A DNA stretch of 64,000 nucleotides, taken from NCBI RefSeq assembly GCF_044068515.1, contig NZ_JBIPKI010000001.1, positions 124,001 through 188,000 on the forward strand, read 5' to 3'. A model generated the notes under the pieces. It saw only the letters and a list, made by a program, of their open reading frames with translations. It made no database searches and was not told the DNA's origin. The translations under genes were made by a program, and so were the position numbers. Origin of the DNA: Desulfurivibrio sp044068515 (GTDB lineage: Bacteria; Desulfobacterota; Desulfobulbia; Desulfobulbales; Desulfurivibrionaceae). Positions 60,864 to 64,000 of this stretch are shown in pieces (the stretch's first letter is position 1; each line of letters starts with the position of its first letter).

Positions 60864-61562
60864 ATGAGGGATGTGGTGGCGCAACTTGAGTTGAAAGAAG
60901 TCAGCAAGATATACCGGGTGGGAGACAATGTCATTACCGCCCTGGACCGGGTTTCCCTGAGTATTGCCAAGGGAGATTTCATCTCGGTGGTCGGCCATTC
61001 CGGCTCCGGCAAGACCACCCTGGTCTCGATTGTCGGCGGGATTTTACGGCCCAGTTCCGGCCAGATCCTGTTTGAGGGGGAGGACATCTGCGCCCTGGGG
61101 GATGTGGACCTTTCCGGCTACCGCAATGAACGGATCGGTTTCATGTTTCAATTCGCCAGCCTGCTGCCGATGCTTACCGCCCGGGAAAACGTCATGCTGG
61201 CGGCTCTTTTCGCCCAGGAGCGCTCCCGCGAGGAACAGCAGCGGGCCGATCACCTGCTGGACCTGGTGGGAATCGGTGAGCGGGTCGAGGCTTATCCCGG
61301 CGAACTTTCCGGCGGGCAGCAGCGCCGGGTGGCCATTGCCCGGGCCTTGATGAACAACCCGGGCCTGATCCTGGCCGATGAGCCCACCGGCGACCTGGAC
61401 GAAGAAACGGAGGCCGAGATCATGAAGCTGCTGGGGCGGATTAACCGGGAACAGGAGGTGACGATGATTCTGATTACCCATAACGCGGCCCTGGCCCGGA
61501 CCGCCGATCGGATGCTGCGGATGAAGAACGGACGCCTGGTCGGGGTCACGGAACGGGAATAG
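60864..61562 (+). CDS. ABC transporter ATP-binding protein (MacB/LolD-like)
   Basis: 232 residues. Walker A GHSGSGKTT, signature LSGGQQRR, Walker B LILADEPTGDLD and switch His in LITHN are all present. It pairs with the FtsX-like permease just upstream. ATG 60864 has no ribosome site. GTG 60876, five bases after GAGGG, may be the true start and would give MAQLELKEVSKIYR. Confidence 0.92.
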   Translation: MRDVVAQLELKEVSKIYRVGDNVITALDRVSLSIAKGDFISVVGHSGSGKTTLVSIVGGILRPSSGQILFEGEDICALGDVDLSGYRNERIGFMFQFASLLPMLTARENVMLAALFAQERSREEQQRADHLLDLVGIGERVEAYPGELSGGQQRRVAIARALMNNPGLILADEPTGDLDEETEAEIMKLLGRINREQEVTMILITHNAALARTADRMLRMKNGRLVGVTERE

Positions 61563-61599
61563 AGCGGCCAGATTGACGGGGGGAGGGGATCGGGCTAAG

Positions 61600-61638
61600 C
61601 AATTCCGGCGGTCAGAATTGTCCTGACCGCCGGAATTG
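61600..61638. other. Perfect 16-bp hairpin between convergent genes
   Basis: CAATTCCGGCGGTCAG and CTGACCGCCGGAATTG are fully complementary across a 7-base loop. No T tract follows on either side. It lies in the gap between the converging ABC and SH3b genes and may serve to end both transcripts. Confidence 0.6.
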
Positions 61639-61683
61639 CGGAACCGGCTTAAAGAGCTCGGAATTGCCCGCAGGGGTTGCAGC

Positions 61684-62163
61684 CTAGATTATGTCGGCCG
61701 GCCACAGCAGGCTGGCGCTGATCCAGCCGGTGGCGCCGTCGGAGTGCCGGACCCTGATCCAGTCCCCCCTTCTTTCCAGGGGCTCGAAAATTACCCCGTA
61801 GCGAACCGAGGCGATGACCTCATGGTTGGTCCCGGGGCCACCGCGCATATTGGCGGTATTGACCCGGACGATCAGGGTTTTGGTATTACTGACCAGGGGG
61901 ATGTAGATCCAGCCCTGGTCATTTTCGAAATCACTGACCCGGGCCCATTCGCCCCTCCGTTCGAGAATTTGCAGGGGAAAGCCGCGAAAGACCTCCCAGA
62001 CAATGGCATGATCGGTGCTGGGGCCGGAGCGGATGTTGACCTTGTCGCGCTGGATACTGACATATTCCGCCGCCGCCGTCGCCGGCAGGGATAGCAGCAG
62101 CAAGGAGGTCAGGACGATCAGGCCTCGGCGGGACAGGTTGAAAAAGCGCGGCAATCTCTTCAT
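61684..62163 (-). CDS. Exported protein with two bacterial SH3 domains
   Basis: 159 residues. The start is ATG 62163, with AAGGAG upstream; a signal peptide runs to ATAAAEY. Two SH3b domains follow, at about residues 35-90 (VNIRSGPSTDHAIVWEVF and GEWARVSD) and 98-155 (ANMRGGPGTNHEVIASV and GDWIRVRH). Such domains often bind peptidoglycan, but no enzyme domain is attached. Role unknown. Confidence 0.85.
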   Translation of the reverse strand: MKRLPRFFNLSRRGLIVLTSLLLLSLPATAAAEYVSIQRDKVNIRSGPSTDHAIVWEVFRGFPLQILERRGEWARVSDFENDQGWIYIPLVSNTKTLIVRVNTANMRGGPGTNHEVIASVRYGVIFEPLERRGDWIRVRHSDGATGWISASLLWPADII

Positions 62164-62327
62164 AAAGCAACTCCTTGGGGCAATTGTTTGGTTGTCATGG
62201 TTGACCGGGGACCAGCCCCGGCATGGGCTTTCCCCGGGGACTTTTTCAGTCCGGGGACGATCGCAACAACAAGTTAGCCTAGCAGCAACCGGGAGGCAAG
62301 TCAACAACCGGCCCAGCGGCGGACTTT

Positions 62328-63080
62328 TCAGGTCTCGGCCGGGTCCTTTCCCCGGCAGCGCAGACAGGCGAGAAATTCCCGGTTTCCTTTGGGGCCCGGA
62401 ATCGGCGAGTTTATCACCCCTTCCCAGTGCAGGCCCAGACTCAAGGCAAAATCCTTGAACCGGGCGACAACTTCCCGGCGCAGATCCTCGTCCCGCACCA
62501 CTCCGCCCTTGCCGACCCGGCCCTTGCCCACCTCAAACTGGGGTTTGATCAGGGGAATAATCCGGGCCTCAGGCTCCAGCAGGGGCAGGAGGGCGGGCAG
62601 GAGCAATTCCAGCGAGATAAAAGAAGCGTCCAGCACGGCCAGGGCGATGACTTCCGGGATCTCGGCCGAACTCAGATAACGGGCATTGGTTCTTTCCCGG
62701 ACCACCACCCGCTCGTCCTGGCGCAGCTTCCAGGCCAGTTGGCCGTAGCCAACATCCACCGCATAAACCCGGGCCGCCCCTCTTTGCAGCAGGCAATCGG
62801 TAAAACCCCCGGTGGAGGCTCCGATATCGAGGCAAACCAGGCCGGAGGGATCAACGGCGAAATGATCCAGGGCGGCCGCCAGTTTCAACCCGCCCCGGCT
62901 CACGTAGGGGCAGAGGTTTTCCTTGACGCTCAATTCCGTTTCCGGAGCCAGCAGGGTGCCGGCCTTGTCCACCATTTGATCGCCGGCCCGCACCAGGCCG
63001 GCGGCGATCAGGGCCTGGGCTCGCTGCCGACTTGGGGCCAGGCCCCGGGTCACCAGCAATTTGTCCAGGCGTTCTTTCAT
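62328..63080 (-). CDS. tlyA: TlyA-family rRNA 2'-O-methyltransferase
   Basis: 250 residues. An S4 RNA-binding domain occupies about 1-60 (RLDKLLVTRGLAPSRQRAQ). The Rossmann FtsJ-type domain has the SAM loop DIGASTGGFTDCLLQRGA, with K-D-K-E-type residues further on (PQFEVGKGRVGKGG). TlyA methylates 16S and, in some bacteria, 23S rRNA; hemolysin annotations for it are doubtful. The start overlaps the glmM stop by 4 bases. Confidence 0.93.
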   Translation of the reverse strand: MKERLDKLLVTRGLAPSRQRAQALIAAGLVRAGDQMVDKAGTLLAPETELSVKENLCPYVSRGGLKLAAALDHFAVDPSGLVCLDIGASTGGFTDCLLQRGAARVYAVDVGYGQLAWKLRQDERVVVRERTNARYLSSAEIPEVIALAVLDASFISLELLLPALLPLLEPEARIIPLIKPQFEVGKGRVGKGGVVRDEDLRREVVARFKDFALSLGLHWEGVINSPIPGPKGNREFLACLRCRGKDPAET

Positions 63081-64000
63081 GCCGCCGCGGCCGTTTGGCG
63101 CTGGATATGTTCACAGAGTTCGGTGGCGATGGTCTCGATCCATTGCTGGTCGGGCCCTTCAACCATGACCCGGATCAGCGGTTCGGTGCCGGATGCCCGG
63201 ATCAGAATCCGCCCTTCGCGGCCGAGTTCGGCCTCCAGGCCGGCCGCCAGTTGCTTAAGGCCGCTGATCCTGGCCACCGGAAGCTGGCGGGAGATGCGGA
63301 CGTTGCGCAGCACTTGGGGGATGGCGGTCATCTCGCCGGCCAGTTCGGAAAGTCTTTTGTTCTCCCGGATCATCACCGCCAGCAGGCGCAGGGCGGCGAG
63401 GATGCCGTCACCGGTGGTGTTGTGGTCGAGAAAGATCAAATGGCCCGATTGCTCGCCGCCGAAATTGTAGCCCTTGATCCGCATGCGCTCCACCACGTAG
63501 CGGTCGCCGACCTGGGTTCGTTCCAGCCGGCCGCCCTTGGCCCGCATGAAATGCTCCAGGCCGAGATTGCTCATCACGGTGGCCACCAGGGTTTTTTTGC
63601 GCAGCTTTTTGCGGGCCAGCAGGTCGCCGGCGCAGATCGCCATGACCTGGTCGCCGTCCAAAACCGTGCCCCTTTCATCGGCCACCATCAGCCGGTCGCC
63701 GTCGCCGTCCAGCGCGATGCCGATATCGGCGCCGACCTCGCGCACCTTGGCCGCCATCACCTCGGGGCAGAGCGCCCCGCAGTCGCGGTTGATGTTGGTC
63801 CCGTCGGGCTCCACCCCGATGGTGGTCACCTTGGCCCCCAGTTCGCTGAAGACATGGGGGGCCACCCCGTAGCCGGCCCCGTGGGCGCAATCGAGGACGA
63901 TATGAAAATCATCCAGGCTGTAGTCGGCCGGGAAGGTGTTTTTGAGAAATACGATATAGCGGCCCCGGGCGTCTTCCAGCCGGGACGCCCGTCCCACTTC
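63077..64000 (-). CDS. glmM: Phosphoglucosamine mutase (N-terminus outside the window)
   Basis: The visible 307 residues lack the start and the phosphoserine loop, which lie beyond the right edge. DGDGDRLMVADERGTVLDGD binds the magnesium; GEQSGHLIFLDHNTTGDG and the phosphate-binding RASGTEPLIRVMVEG are typical of GlmM. It turns glucosamine-6-phosphate into glucosamine-1-phosphate for cell-wall precursors. It is coupled to tlyA. Confidence 0.95.
   Translation of the reverse strand, partial: EVGRASRLEDARGRYIVFLKNTFPADYSLDDFHIVLDCAHGAGYGVAPHVFSELGAKVTTIGVEPDGTNINRDCGALCPEVMAAKVREVGADIGIALDGDGDRLMVADERGTVLDGDQVMAICAGDLLARKKLRKKTLVATVMSNLGLEHFMRAKGGRLERTQVGDRYVVERMRIKGYNFGGEQSGHLIFLDHNTTGDGILAALRLLAVMIRENKRLSELAGEMTAIPQVLRNVRISRQLPVARISGLKQLAAGLEAELGREGRILIRASGTEPLIRVMVEGPDQQWIETIATELCEHIQRQTAAAA

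Overview
The window is GC-rich, densely packed bacterial chromosome. The gene content points to an anaerobic, sulfur-metabolising member of the Desulfobacterota, probably Desulfobulbales (Desulfurivibrio-like). The pointers are a polysulfide/thiosulfate-type molybdoenzyme operon, a 14-heme NapC-type cytochrome, a RACo-like activator, tungstate uptake genes and a probable selenoprotein. This is inferred from gene content, not from a database match. No phage, insertion sequence or CRISPR array was seen.

Layout. 1-7.1 kb: the end of an unidentified gene, hemB behind a leader with an intrinsic terminator, a three-gene retropepsin-like / inactive-transglutaminase-7TM / ATP-grasp operon, then ttcA, a lipoprotein gene and hisB on the minus strand. 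7.1-12.1 kb: tRNA-Gly, rplM-rpsI, argC-truA and an aminotransferase. 12.3-22.7 kb (minus strand): a DtxR-type regulator, a large AAA+ protein of unknown role, larC-pgpA, def-fmt and galU-priA. 22.8-24.1 kb: tilS and tRNA-Arg. 24.2-29.8 kb (minus strand): a tungstate/molybdate cluster of one regulator, three substrate-binding proteins, a permease and an ATPase; its last two genes look lower in GC. 30-38.5 kb: a TPR lipoprotein, PBP1b, a monoheme cytochrome, a RACo-like protein, WrbA, a DNA glycosylase and pyruvate kinase. 38.7-46.8 kb (minus strand): a respiratory block with the 14-heme cytochrome, a triple-rhodanese lipoprotein, psrC, psrB, psrA, a TorD-type chaperone and a small exported protein. 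47.3-64 kb: TetR, cold-shock protein, UspA, a ChaN-like PDZ protein, trmFO, adk, two Hsp20 proteins, a broken DUF445 gene, a PheA-TyrA fusion, a beta-propeller with a heme motif, an ABC pair, an SH3b protein, tlyA and the end of glmM.

Main discovery. The apparently split rhodanese gene at 40539-41738 reads as one 399-residue lipoprotein with an in-frame TGA at codon 128. That TGA aligns with the cysteine of a C-G-G-x-x-C loop in the second rhodanese domain of the same protein. A hairpin with a GGUC apical loop lies 20 nt downstream, as in a bacterial SECIS element. I read the gene as a selenocysteine-containing rhodanese encoded with a polysulfide/thiosulfate-reductase-type complex. Other notable signals are three ~109-bp palindromes, each placed at the stop codon of a minus-strand gene, a TupA paralogue with no signal peptide, and tandem 228-bp repeats in the cytochrome gene.
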